In this document: positions 23,949 through 32,502 of the stretch, piece after piece | How positions within the stretch are numbered: the first letter of the stretch is position 1 | How the letters are laid out: the number at the start of each line of letters is the position of its first letter | Assembly: GCA_945913015.1 (NCBI GenBank) | Contig: CAMECH010000026.1 | Span: 1 to 37,313, forward strand | DNA: 37,313 nucleotides | Reading direction: 5' to 3' | From: an uncultured Bacteroides sp. | Lineage (GTDB): Bacteria; Bacillota; Clostridia; Lachnospirales; Lachnospiraceae | The notes under the pieces: generated by a model | Database searches by the model: none | The model's input: only the letters and a program-made list of their open reading frames with translations | Told to the model about the DNA's origin: nothing | Made by a program: the position numbers and the translations under genes

Positions 23949-26366
23949 TTACAGCTGCAGGAAAAGTCTGTCATACTCACTTCTTAATTTTATGTATCCG
24001 GCCTCAACAAGCTCATTGTAATGCTCCGAAACAGCCTTATAATATGTCATTATAGGGATAAAGCACTGTCCGAAATTCTTAGGACTTCCGCCCGGTCCTA
24101 TTACCGCATCACCGATAATCTGCTTCTTTCCTCCGGCTCCCGGTACCGGTGAATTAGCTATATAGCTGAATGTGCGGAGTCCGTATGATAAATATTCTAT
24201 ATTGCCGGTAAGCTCAAATCCTATTGCAAGCAGTTCCAAAACCAGCGGATTGTTGCCGTTGCGCGCAAGGCTCGGAAGTTCCTTGTACTGGAAAAGTCCG
24301 TTCGGAAGCTTACAGTTTTCTATTACATCATCAATTGCACCAAGAAGCATCGTCTTTATCTCTTCACTTGGGAACACTCGGTAATATCTCATAACACTGC
24401 CTGCCGCAACACCTATCATAAATCCTACTCTGATTGCAGTATTATCTGTGTATGGTGCAAGCCATCCTCCATACTCATCCTCCCATTTTTTGAAGCTGTC
24501 AATAATCCAGTGGCATTTTGAAAGCCATTTTTCCTCGGATGTTTCAATATAAAGTGCCATGAGCGTTCTCAATGCCCATCCTGTCTCGCGTGCATTTGCC
24601 TCCCCGGGAACTGCATACATCGGTGTGTCAAGCAGCCTTAAAACATTGTTTCCTATTCCGATTGCAGTCTCAAGTCCACGCTCATCCCCTGAAAAATGAT
24701 AATAGTCGAGCAGTCCCTCAACCCATTCGTGTGAACATACCATAATTCCGTTTTTCACATGTCCTGCCGTATGCTCCCACTGTCCGCCTATACGCAGCGG
24801 ATCTTTGCTGTAATGGCATACATCCACATCCATCCAGTGACTTGCGGATACAAAATTATAATCAAGAAATCTTCTTATGCCTGTTCTTGCATACTGCATT
24901 GCACATGCATGTGGATAATCATATTCATTGTTAGACCATACCTGTTCTCCGTTACCGCGTCCCTGCTGTGTATAACCCGGATCCGGTGCATCCCCCCAGT
25001 TAAGCATTCCATAACAGCGTGAATGTGCATCAGCACGGGCAGCCATCATTATTTCAACATTTTCATTGAGAATATCAGGGAATATGTCCGGAAATACACC
25101 GGCTTCCTTAAATACAGCCGGGTCAATATACGGTCTGTCAGGCATCTGATAAATAAGGCTGCGGTTATCAAGCTCTGCAAGCGGTTCATCTGCTGTATGG
25201 AAATGAAGCTGGAATCTCTGCTCTCTTGCCATACCAGACTGCATTACAACATCCCCAAGGTCTCTTGGCACAAGCATCAGCGCAATTCCTCTTCCGTCTG
25301 CTTTCACTGCCTTCGGGAAATTCTGCTGTGCCTGAAAAATAGTTGCACACACACCTCCGTCTTTATCGGTTCTGTCCGCAAAAAATGTGCCGTACACCAC
25401 TTCAGCAAAGTGCTCGTTGGCTTCCTTTGCAAGGAAATGTGCCGTTATAGTCTTATTTACCTCTTTTCCGTCCATGCCTATGTAAAAATCAGTCTTATAA
25501 TTAGAACTTCCCACACACGTTCTTACCTTATCAGCAGTTGCTCTTTTCTCAAGCATCGAAAGTTCTCCTGTCCCCCTTGTGTGGAAAAGCGGTCCCTCTG
25601 AACTGCTGTTATCAATAACACCGTCACCGCAGCCTGTCGAATCCGTGTCCGAATCAAAATTCATAGGTGCAAGACTTTCATCTGTCCGGCTGCCATCTGC
25701 ATTAATATAGAAGATAAGCGATGCCGGCTTTAACGGTTCGTCTGTTGTATTGATAATTCTGTATGATACTTCAACCCACGGCTTGTCCGCATATGCCGTT
25801 ATTCTGATTTCAAAATCAACCTTCTGCGCACCGTCTGCTGTATTGGAGCCCTCTGCTGCAAGGATTGACACAAGCGGACCATTTTCAGCTACTCTCCAGT
25901 TTCCTATTGTTACTGCATATTCTCTTTCGCCTTCATCAATAAGTACAGGCCCCGTAAACTGTTCGGCAGTATATTTTCTGCCGGCACATACAACATTTTC
26001 AAAAATGTGTCCGCTATTATTTTTTACTTCATATGAAAGTGCACCTGCATCAACTTTAAATCCGTCTTCTGTTTCTGACACCTTCATGACGCTGTAATCT
26101 GACTTTAAATCAGAGTTAAATTCGCATTCCAGCTCACACTTTTTATTGGCAGGCAAGTCCGCCATAAATCTTAAAAACATATATCTTATCGAGCCATCAT
26201 CATATCTTGATGTGACTTTTCCCTGCATCGGCACAGGCTTCCCCCCCTGCAGCACTGCTACCTTATCAAGATTTTTCAATTCACCTTTCTTTAACGGGAT
26301 TGCTACAAATGAATGTTCAGCCTCTCGCGGGTAACGATACAGCTTGTCAAAAAAAATTTTTACCAT
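23949..26366 (-). CDS. PL26 / YetA-like exo-rhamnogalacturonan lyase family protein
   Basis: 805 residues without a signal peptide, so probably cytoplasmic, acting on imported rhamnogalacturonan-I oligomers. The N-terminal part (about 1-200) looks like the RIFT-barrel of the PcRGLX/YetA family: HSFVAIPLKKGELKNLDKVA, then VPMQGKVTSRYDDGSIRYMF. The central and C-terminal part (about 440-720) is helical and rich in aromatic and His residues (NWGDAPDP, GQWEHTAGHVKNG, SHEWVEGLLDYYHFSGD), fitting the alpha/alpha toroid catalytic domain. The start is the ATG at 26366 with GGAG 7 bases upstream. Neighbours carry no other pectin genes, so the substrate assignment is by family only. Confidence 0.7.
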   Translation of the reverse strand: MVKIFFDKLYRYPREAEHSFVAIPLKKGELKNLDKVAVLQGGKPVPMQGKVTSRYDDGSIRYMFLRFMADLPANKKCELECEFNSDLKSDYSVMKVSETEDGFKVDAGALSYEVKNNSGHIFENVVCAGRKYTAEQFTGPVLIDEGEREYAVTIGNWRVAENGPLVSILAAEGSNTADGAQKVDFEIRITAYADKPWVEVSYRIINTTDEPLKPASLIFYINADGSRTDESLAPMNFDSDTDSTGCGDGVIDNSSSEGPLFHTRGTGELSMLEKRATADKVRTCVGSSNYKTDFYIGMDGKEVNKTITAHFLAKEANEHFAEVVYGTFFADRTDKDGGVCATIFQAQQNFPKAVKADGRGIALMLVPRDLGDVVMQSGMAREQRFQLHFHTADEPLAELDNRSLIYQMPDRPYIDPAVFKEAGVFPDIFPDILNENVEIMMAARADAHSRCYGMLNWGDAPDPGYTQQGRGNGEQVWSNNEYDYPHACAMQYARTGIRRFLDYNFVSASHWMDVDVCHYSKDPLRIGGQWEHTAGHVKNGIMVCSHEWVEGLLDYYHFSGDERGLETAIGIGNNVLRLLDTPMYAVPGEANARETGWALRTLMALYIETSEEKWLSKCHWIIDSFKKWEDEYGGWLAPYTDNTAIRVGFMIGVAAGSVMRYYRVFPSEEIKTMLLGAIDDVIENCKLPNGLFQYKELPSLARNGNNPLVLELLAIGFELTGNIEYLSYGLRTFSYIANSPVPGAGGKKQIIGDAVIGPGGSPKNFGQCFIPIMTYYKAVSEHYNELVEAGYIKLRSEYDRLFLQL

Positions 26367-26614
26367 GTTCAATCTCCATTCCGGGAATATACATCTCTAA
26401 ATTTAATAGTTTGTAAGATTAATCTTCCCTCTCATATTTATAATTTAATAATATATTAGCACATTTTCATTATTTTACCACTATATACTTTCTTAAATTG
26501 CTTTTTTTACTGATTTTATATTTTTTAGTCAGAAAACTATGCCGTTTTGCACTGAATATTTTGCAGAAAAGCTTTCCAATAATCCAAATGCCGCATTTAT
26601 CGGTTTTAATTCAA
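26367..26614. other. AT-rich divergent intergenic region
   Basis: Between the lyase-family gene (minus) and nrdD (plus). No gene or stable structure is visible in this part; any lyase promoter is not obvious. The nrdD control sites begin at 26615. Confidence 0.5.
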
Positions 26615-26661
26615 ACACAATATCTTGATAATGTATACAATATTTTTTCTATATTTTGTAG
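26615..26661 (+). promoter_or_regulatory. Pair of NrdR boxes upstream of nrdD
   Basis: Box 1 ACACAATATCTTGATA (26615-26630) and box 2 TTTCTATATTTTGTAG (26646-26661) fit the NrdR core CwATATwTwG; box 2 fits completely and box 1 with one mismatch. They start 31 bp apart, three turns, the spacing typical of NrdR sites. Box 2 overlaps the -35, which fits repression by dATP-loaded NrdR. Confidence 0.75.
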
Positions 26662-26687
26662 ACAACCATATAAAGTAGTGCTATAAT
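26659..26687 (+). promoter_or_regulatory. Promoter of nrdDG-dut
   Basis: TAGACA (26659-26664), 17-base spacer, perfect TATAAT (26682-26687). The leader to nrdD is about 70 bases. Confidence 0.75.
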
Positions 26688-26762
26688 GTAACTCGGTTGC
26701 GAATAATTAATTTTATTTTTTACATATCAATCAATATATAATATAAGAGGGAGAACAGCAAA

Positions 26763-28889
26763 ATGAAGGTTATCAAGAGAAATGGCCGCGAAGTAAATTA
26801 CGACCGCAACAAAATCATTGTAGCCATCCAGAAAGCCAATGATGAAGTTGACGACAAGGACAAAGTCACAGAAAATCAGATTGAGAACATCGTAGCTTCA
26901 ATCGAAAACCGCAACGTTGATTCACTTAAGGTGGAAGACATTCAGGATATTATCGAGCAGAAGTTAATGGCAGAGAAAAAATTCAATCTTGCCAAGACTT
27001 ATATCATTTACAGATATACACGCGCGCTTGTCCGTAAGGCAAACACAACAGATGAGTCAATCATGAGCCTCATCCAGAACAGTAATAAGGATGTCATGGA
27101 AGAAAACTCCAACAAGAATGCAACCATTGCTTCCACACAGCGCGATTTAATTGCAGGTGAAGTGTCAAGAGACCTTACAAGACGTATTCTTCTTCCTGAA
27201 AATATAGCAAAAGCTCATGATGAAGGTATTCTTCATTTCCATGACTCAGACTATTTTGTACAGTCGATTTTCAACTGCTGTCTTGTAAATATCGGTGATA
27301 TGCTCGACAACGGCACTGTAATGAACGGCAAGCTCATCGAAAGTCCTAAGAGTTTTCAGGTTGCATGTACTGTAGTTACCCAGATTATAGCTGCCGTTGC
27401 TTCAAGCCAGTACGGCGGACAATCTGTAGATATCCGTCACCTCGGCAAATATCTGCGCAAGAGCAGACTCAAATATGAGAAGCATTACAAGGAAAAATAC
27501 GGAGATTCAATTGCACCTGAGCTTATTCAGCAGTTTATTGCAGACCGTCTCTATGACGAATTGAAATCAGGCGTACAGACAATCCAGTACCAGATTAACA
27601 CTCTGATGACAACCAACGGGCAGTCTCCTTTTGTTACACTGTTCCTTAATCTTGATAAGGATGACCCATACATTGAAGAAAATGCAATGATTATTGAGGA
27701 AATCTTACGTCAGAGACTTCAGGGCATTAAGAACGAAAAGGGCGTTTATGTTACACCTGCATTTCCTAAGCTTATTTATGTCCTTGATGAACATAACTGC
27801 CTGAATGGCGGTAAATACGATTATCTTACTGAGTTAGCCGTAAAATGTTCTGCAAAGAGAATGTATCCTGATTACATTTCCGCAAAGAAAATGCGTGAAA
27901 ATTACGAAGGCAACGTATTTAGCTGCATGGGCTGCCGAAGCTTCTTAAGTCCTTGGAAGGACGAGAACGGCAACTACAAGTGGGAAGGACGTTTCAATCA
28001 GGGTGTTGTTTCTCTTAATCTGCCTCAGATTGGAATTATTGCAAACGGTGATGAAGAGAAATTCTGGCAGCTCATGGAACAGCGTCTTGCTCTCTGCTTC
28101 CAGGCACTCATGTGCAGACACAATGCGCTCGAGGGAACTCTTTCCGATGTCAGCCCGATTCACTGGCAGTATGGTGCAATTGCACGACTGAAGAAAGGCG
28201 AAAAGATTGACAAGCTGCTTCACGACGGCTATTCAACACTCTCGCTCGGATATATCGGTCTCTACGAAGTAACAAAGCTTATGACCGGAGTAAGCCACAC
28301 TGAGCCAAAGGGTACTGAATTTGCACTCAAGGTAATGAACCGCATGCGTGAGGCAACCGATACATGGAAAAAGACGACAGGTCTTGGATTTGGTCTTTAC
28401 GGAACACCTGCTGAAAGTCTCTGCTACCGTTTTGCAGAGATTGATAAGAAACGCTTTGGTGTTATAAAAGATGTCACAGACAAGGGCTATTACACCAACT
28501 CATATCATGTTGATGTCCGTGAGAAGATTGACGCATTTGACAAATTTACATTTGAAAGCCAGTTCCAGACTATTTCAAGCGGTGGTGCAATTTCATATGT
28601 AGAAATTCCTAACATGAGAAATAATCTTCCTGCGCTTCGTGAACTTGTAAAATTTATTTATGACAACATCCAGTATGCGGAATTCAACACAAAGTCCGAC
28701 TACTGCCATGTATGCGGTTATGACGGAGAAATTATAATTAACGAAAATCTTGAGTGGGAGTGCCCTCAGTGTCACAATAAAGACCATTCAAAGATGAATG
28801 TTACAAGACGTACATGCGGATATCTCGGTGAAAACTTCTGGAATGTCGGAAAGACAAAAGAAATCAATTCACGTGTGCTTCATCTGTAA
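26763..28889 (+). CDS. nrdD: Anaerobic (class III) ribonucleoside-triphosphate reductase
   Basis: Reduces NTPs to dNTPs using a glycyl radical and is inactivated by oxygen, so it implies anaerobic life. 708 residues. An ATP-cone allosteric domain (about 1-95, starting MKVIKRNGREVNYDRNKIIV) precedes the barrel with its active-site cysteines (CLVNIGDMLDNGT, NVFSCMGCRSF). Near the C-terminus a zinc site (CHVCG and CPQC) is followed by the glycyl radical loop RTCGYLGEN, the radical residue being Gly686. AGGGAG lies about 8 bases before the ATG. NrdG, the activase, follows. Confidence 0.98.
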   Translation: MKVIKRNGREVNYDRNKIIVAIQKANDEVDDKDKVTENQIENIVASIENRNVDSLKVEDIQDIIEQKLMAEKKFNLAKTYIIYRYTRALVRKANTTDESIMSLIQNSNKDVMEENSNKNATIASTQRDLIAGEVSRDLTRRILLPENIAKAHDEGILHFHDSDYFVQSIFNCCLVNIGDMLDNGTVMNGKLIESPKSFQVACTVVTQIIAAVASSQYGGQSVDIRHLGKYLRKSRLKYEKHYKEKYGDSIAPELIQQFIADRLYDELKSGVQTIQYQINTLMTTNGQSPFVTLFLNLDKDDPYIEENAMIIEEILRQRLQGIKNEKGVYVTPAFPKLIYVLDEHNCLNGGKYDYLTELAVKCSAKRMYPDYISAKKMRENYEGNVFSCMGCRSFLSPWKDENGNYKWEGRFNQGVVSLNLPQIGIIANGDEEKFWQLMEQRLALCFQALMCRHNALEGTLSDVSPIHWQYGAIARLKKGEKIDKLLHDGYSTLSLGYIGLYEVTKLMTGVSHTEPKGTEFALKVMNRMREATDTWKKTTGLGFGLYGTPAESLCYRFAEIDKKRFGVIKDVTDKGYYTNSYHVDVREKIDAFDKFTFESQFQTISSGGAISYVEIPNMRNNLPALRELVKFIYDNIQYAEFNTKSDYCHVCGYDGEIIINENLEWECPQCHNKDHSKMNVTRRTCGYLGENFWNVGKTKEINSRVLHL

Positions 28890-28910
28890 TTTCATTTAAT
28901 AATTTCTCAT

Positions 28911-28942
28911 GCGGCGGTGTATCCTGACAGAGACACCGTCGC
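28911..28942 (+). other. Intercistronic hairpin between nrdD and nrdG
   Basis: GCGGCGGTGT pairs with ACACCGTCGC over 10 bp around a 12-base loop. No T-run follows, so it more likely protects or tunes the mRNA than terminates it. Confidence 0.7.
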
Positions 28943-28980
28943 TGTATTTACTTATAAACATTTAAGAAATGAGGATTGGT

Positions 28981-29532
28981 ATGAATTACGCAGACATAAA
29001 ATATTGTGATGTTGCAAATGGTCTGGGAATCCGCGTGTCCGTATTCGTAAGCGGCTGCACCCATCACTGCAAAAACTGCTTTAATGAGGTTGCCTGGGAC
29101 TTCAACTACGGCAGTCCGTTTACAGAAAAAGAGATTGAGAAAATAATCGGATATCTGAAGCCGTCTTATATATCAGGGCTTACACTTCTTGGCGGAGAAC
29201 CTTTTGAACATACGAATCAGGCGGGGCTTCTTCCTCTTGTACGCAAGGTAAAGGAAATCTACCCGCAGAAAGACATCTGGTGCTTTACCGGATATGATTT
29301 TGAAAAAGATATTCTCGGACGTATGTGCAGCGAATGGCCTGAAACAAATGAACTTCTATCATATATAGATGTTCTTGTTGACGGTGAATTTGTTGATGAA
29401 TTAAAGGACCTTACTCTTCGTTTTAAGGGTTCATCCAATCAGCGCACAATACTTGTAAAGCCATCGCTCGAACAGAACCGTGTGGTACTCTGGGATTCGT
29501 CCAAGGACACACTTGAGCCGATGCCAGACTGA
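28981..29532 (+). CDS. nrdG: Anaerobic ribonucleotide reductase activase
   Basis: Radical SAM enzyme that installs the glycyl radical on NrdD. 183 residues. The [4Fe-4S] motif is CTHHCKNC (CxxxCxxC) near 27-34, after the family lead VANGLGIRVSVFVSGC; GGEPF near 74-78 binds SAM. I start at the ATG at 28981 with GAGG 6 bases upstream; the ATG at 28969 overlaps that site. It is 91 bases after nrdD, separated by a hairpin, and 27 bases before dut. Confidence 0.96.
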   Translation: MNYADIKYCDVANGLGIRVSVFVSGCTHHCKNCFNEVAWDFNYGSPFTEKEIEKIIGYLKPSYISGLTLLGGEPFEHTNQAGLLPLVRKVKEIYPQKDIWCFTGYDFEKDILGRMCSEWPETNELLSYIDVLVDGEFVDELKDLTLRFKGSSNQRTILVKPSLEQNRVVLWDSSKDTLEPMPD

Positions 29533-29559
29533 AAATATTTAAAGAGAATGGAGATTAGT

Positions 29560-30003
29560 ATGACACAGACAGTAAAAATTAAAAAGTTAAATCCAAACGC
29601 AGTCATTCCGACATACGGAACACCTTTTGCCGCAGGTGCCGATCTTTATGCCTGCATGGACGAGCCTGTTACGATTAATCCGGGACAGACACAGTTTATA
29701 CATACAGGAATTGCAATGGAGGTACCTGTCGGATTTGCAGGTCTTGTATATGCAAGAAGCGGTCTTGCCTGCAAGAAAGGTCTTGCACCTGCCAACAAAG
29801 TCGGTGTAATAGATGCCGACTACCGCGGAGAAATCATGGTTGCACTTCACAATCACTCAAAAGACGCCGTAACGGTCGAAAACGGTGAGCGCATTGCACA
29901 GCTTGTAATTACGCCATTTCTCACAGCAGATTTTGAAGAAACCGATGAACTTGAAGATACCGAACGCGGCACAGGCGGTTTTGGTTCTACCGGAAGAAAA
30001 TAG
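29560..30003 (+). CDS. dut: dUTP diphosphatase
   Basis: Hydrolyses dUTP to dUMP and pyrophosphate, keeping uracil out of DNA and feeding dTMP synthesis. A 147-residue trimeric type. Conserved motifs in order: AGADLYA (1), ARSGLA (2), GVIDADYRGEI (3), GERIAQLVI (4) and the P-loop-like RGTGGFGSTGR (5). The ATG at 29560 has GGAG 6 bases upstream; the in-frame ATG at 29548 forms part of that site. Its place after nrdDG makes one dNTP-supply operon under the NrdR boxes. Confidence 0.97.
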   Translation: MTQTVKIKKLNPNAVIPTYGTPFAAGADLYACMDEPVTINPGQTQFIHTGIAMEVPVGFAGLVYARSGLACKKGLAPANKVGVIDADYRGEIMVALHNHSKDAVTVENGERIAQLVITPFLTADFEETDELEDTERGTGGFGSTGRK

Positions 30004-30024
30004 CTTGTTAATATCAGATATCAG

Positions 30025-30063
30025 AAAAGCGTTGTCACAGATGTATTGTGACAACGCTTTTTA
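30025..30063 (+). terminator. Strong terminator after dut
   Basis: A perfect 15-bp stem AAAAGCGTTGTCACA (30025-30039) / TGTGACAACGCTTTT (30047-30061) with a 7-base loop, then T. The preceding A-run makes it usable for the convergent degV gene as well. Confidence 0.93.
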
Positions 30064-30117
30064 CTACATTCTCTTTACTACATTCTTTTTATTACATTCT
30101 CTTCACTATATTCTCTT
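30062..30117. repeat. Short imperfect tandem repeat at the degV 3' end
   Basis: Four units of 13-15 bp with consensus TTACTACATTCTCT lie in tandem from the dut terminator into the last codons of degV. The degV stop codon falls inside the last unit. Confidence 0.7.
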
Positions 30118-30984
30118 AGGTCTGCACGAACAGCCTATGCCAAGTCCTCCCGGACCGATATGGCACGCAAGCCCGAATGAAAGCGGTGCGTGCAAAACCT
30201 CCATTCCCGGAAAAGCTTCTTTAATCTCATTAATCCAGTCTTCTGTAACTTCAGGTGATGTACTTGAAGCCGCCACCAGATTAATCTCTCCTTTATCATA
30301 ATAATCCTTAAAGCGTGTTGAAAATTCATTTTTCATTGCTTCAATCATGGTTTTTCTCGCGTTCTTAATGCCGCGGCATTTCTTGTATGCATCCAGGTCA
30401 CCTATATCAAACTTAAGTACCGGCTTAATATTAAGAGCCGTTGCCAAAGCCGCCGATGCCGCATTAATTCTTCCACCCCGTTTCAAATACGACAGGTCTT
30501 CAACTGCCACATAAATCACCATATCTGCTTTTGAGGCTTCAAGAATATCCTTAATCTCCTTCGCCGAGTATCCCTCTTCTATAAGTTCAAGCGCATCGAG
30601 CACCGAACGGTACAAAGGTGTTGACACTCTTCCGTTATCTACCACATAAACCTTTCCCTTATAGTCTTCCTCCTCGGCAAAAGCTGTTGCGGTAGCACAT
30701 GAACCGCTTAATCCGCTGCTTATTGGAATGTATACAATCTGTTCAAACTCCTTAAGAGCTTCATCCCATATTTCAAAAACGCTTGAAGGTGATGGCTGTG
30801 ATGTCGCTATATTAGCTCCTGATTTGAGCTTTTCAAAAAATTCGTCCCGGGAAATTGAAACATTTTCAAAATAGCATTCATCTTCAATATAAAATGGCAT
30901 CGGAAGTACCTTTATGCCAAGTTCGGCTGCCTTCTCCGGTGAAATACAGCTATGACTGTCCGTAACTACCCCAATCGGCTTCAT
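30106..30984 (-). CDS. DegV family fatty-acid-binding protein
   Basis: Cytosolic lipid-binding protein; in Gram-positives DegV/FakB proteins present a fatty acid to the kinase FakA for phosphorylation. 292 residues. The N-terminus IGVVTDSHSCISPEKAAELG holds the conserved Asp-Ser, then TSQPSPSSVFEIW near 63-75 and SSGLSGSCATA near 87-97; GPGGLGIG near the C-terminus is a variant of the usual HxGPGxxG. The ATG at 30984 has GAGG 8 bases upstream; earlier Met codons lack a site. fakA is not in the window, so the FakB role is inferred. Confidence 0.9.
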   Translation of the reverse strand: MKPIGVVTDSHSCISPEKAAELGIKVLPMPFYIEDECYFENVSISRDEFFEKLKSGANIATSQPSPSSVFEIWDEALKEFEQIVYIPISSGLSGSCATATAFAEEEDYKGKVYVVDNGRVSTPLYRSVLDALELIEEGYSAKEIKDILEASKADMVIYVAVEDLSYLKRGGRINAASAALATALNIKPVLKFDIGDLDAYKKCRGIKNARKTMIEAMKNEFSTRFKDYYDKGEINLVAASSTSPEVTEDWINEIKEAFPGMEVLHAPLSFGLACHIGPGGLGIGCSCRPKRI

Positions 30985-31141
30985 TTGATTAACCTCGCTC
31001 TCTGCCCGCTTCAGGCACATCATATATTCGATAATAAACATTTAGTAAAATGTAACATTACAATTCTACTACATCCCAATATGCTTTGCAAGTCAAACTA
31101 TTTTTACACCAAACTATTTTTTATTAAACCGAAATGCAGTC

Positions 31142-32485
31142 TTACCTCGTAACATTTTTAAGCCACCTGTACTGCCTGTATCTGATTGAGGAAAACGGAA
31201 CCTTCAAAACCTCGTCACTTAACAGAATTATATAAACCAGCATCGGCGGAGCATGAAATACAAATGCAGCTACAGCTCCTGCCACAATCGAAAATCCCCA
31301 CATGAAACCGACATCAATCAGAAGCCCGAATTTTGTATCTCCGCCTGCCCGGAATACTCCAACAACAAGCACTGTATTATATGACTGAAAAAATACAAAA
31401 TAGGTCATCACAAACATCATACCCGAAAGATATCCTGAAGCTTCAGGCGTAAGTGCCATTGTTGCCAGAAGTACAGGTCTTGCAATAAGTATAATAACAG
31501 AGCCTGCAACTCCCACCAGAAGGCTTAAACGCAAAAAACGTCTGCCGTACTCACGTGCAAGCTCCATCCTGCCTTCACCTATTACTTTTCCAATCATAAT
31601 TGCTGTCGCATTTGCAATACCAAGCGACAATACCATTGCCAACTGCCTTGCCACCTGGGCCGCCGAGTTGGCTGCCGTCATACTGCTGCCGAGATGCCCT
31701 ATTATCGCTGTTATTATTGCGCATCCTGAGCCCCACAGAAGCTCATTGCATATAACGGGTACTGAAAATTTAACATAATCTTTAAAAAGCATACTGTCTT
31801 TTTGAAAAAACGAAAAGTTAAACCTGAATACCGGATTAAATTTTCTGTCATATACAATAACAATAATAATTTCCACGACACGCGCAAGAAGTGTAGCTGC
31901 TGCCGCACCCATAATCCCCATACGCGGAATACCAAATAGCCCGAATATAAATACTGCATTAAACACAATATTTATAACCAGTGAAACAAGATATGTTCCT
32001 GTTGCAATAAATACTCGCTCAACACTGCGCATTGTATTGAGATATATCATCGTCATTGATGAGATGACATATGACCAGCATACTATACGCATATAGCGCA
32101 CTCCCTCTGCAATAACCTCATCATCATTGGTAAGAAGATGCATCAATTGCTCCGGAAAAAGGTAAGTTACTGCCGTAAATGCAATTGAAACCACAAGTCC
32201 TATCTTTACTGATATGCCCAGCACACGCTGAATTGCTTTCAGGTCACCCTTTCCCCAGTACTGTGCAATAAGCACAGAGGCTCCTGACGACATACCAAAG
32301 AAAATAAGAGTCATTATATACTGCACCTGTCCTGCAAGTGAACAGGCAGCAAGTGCTTTTTCTCCTACCATTCCAAGCATGAAAACGTCAGCCGCCGAAA
32401 CGCCGACATTAATAAGGTTTTGCAATGCCAGCGGAACTACCAGCGTAAGAACCGCTTTATAAAAACTTTTTTTATCCTCTCTCAT
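31142..32485 (-). CDS. MATE family efflux transporter
   Basis: A 447-residue multidrug/toxic-compound exporter with 12 predicted spans in two similar halves, driven by Na+ or H+. The N-half shows LVVPLALQNLINVGVSAADV, FMLGMVGEKALAACSLAGQV and SSGASVLIAQYWGKGD, family hallmarks; the C-half repeats the fold (VPVICNELLWGSG, MTAANSAAQVARQLAMVLSL, GIANATAIMIGKVIGEG). It starts 17 bases after the M16C peptidase stop with GGGG 6 bases before the ATG, so the two are co-transcribed. The substrate cannot be told from sequence. Confidence 0.95.
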   Translation of the reverse strand: MREDKKSFYKAVLTLVVPLALQNLINVGVSAADVFMLGMVGEKALAACSLAGQVQYIMTLIFFGMSSGASVLIAQYWGKGDLKAIQRVLGISVKIGLVVSIAFTAVTYLFPEQLMHLLTNDDEVIAEGVRYMRIVCWSYVISSMTMIYLNTMRSVERVFIATGTYLVSLVINIVFNAVFIFGLFGIPRMGIMGAAAATLLARVVEIIIVIVYDRKFNPVFRFNFSFFQKDSMLFKDYVKFSVPVICNELLWGSGCAIITAIIGHLGSSMTAANSAAQVARQLAMVLSLGIANATAIMIGKVIGEGRMELAREYGRRFLRLSLLVGVAGSVIILIARPVLLATMALTPEASGYLSGMMFVMTYFVFFQSYNTVLVVGVFRAGGDTKFGLLIDVGFMWGFSIVAGAVAAFVFHAPPMLVYIILLSDEVLKVPFSSIRYRQYRWLKNVTR

Positions 32486-32502
32486 TTTAATCCCCGGAAT
32501 AT

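Noticed and set aside
25023-25601. Long open frame (192 codons) on the plus strand
   Set aside because: It lies wholly antisense to the lyase-family gene, has Cys/His/Ser-rich shadow composition and no ribosome site.
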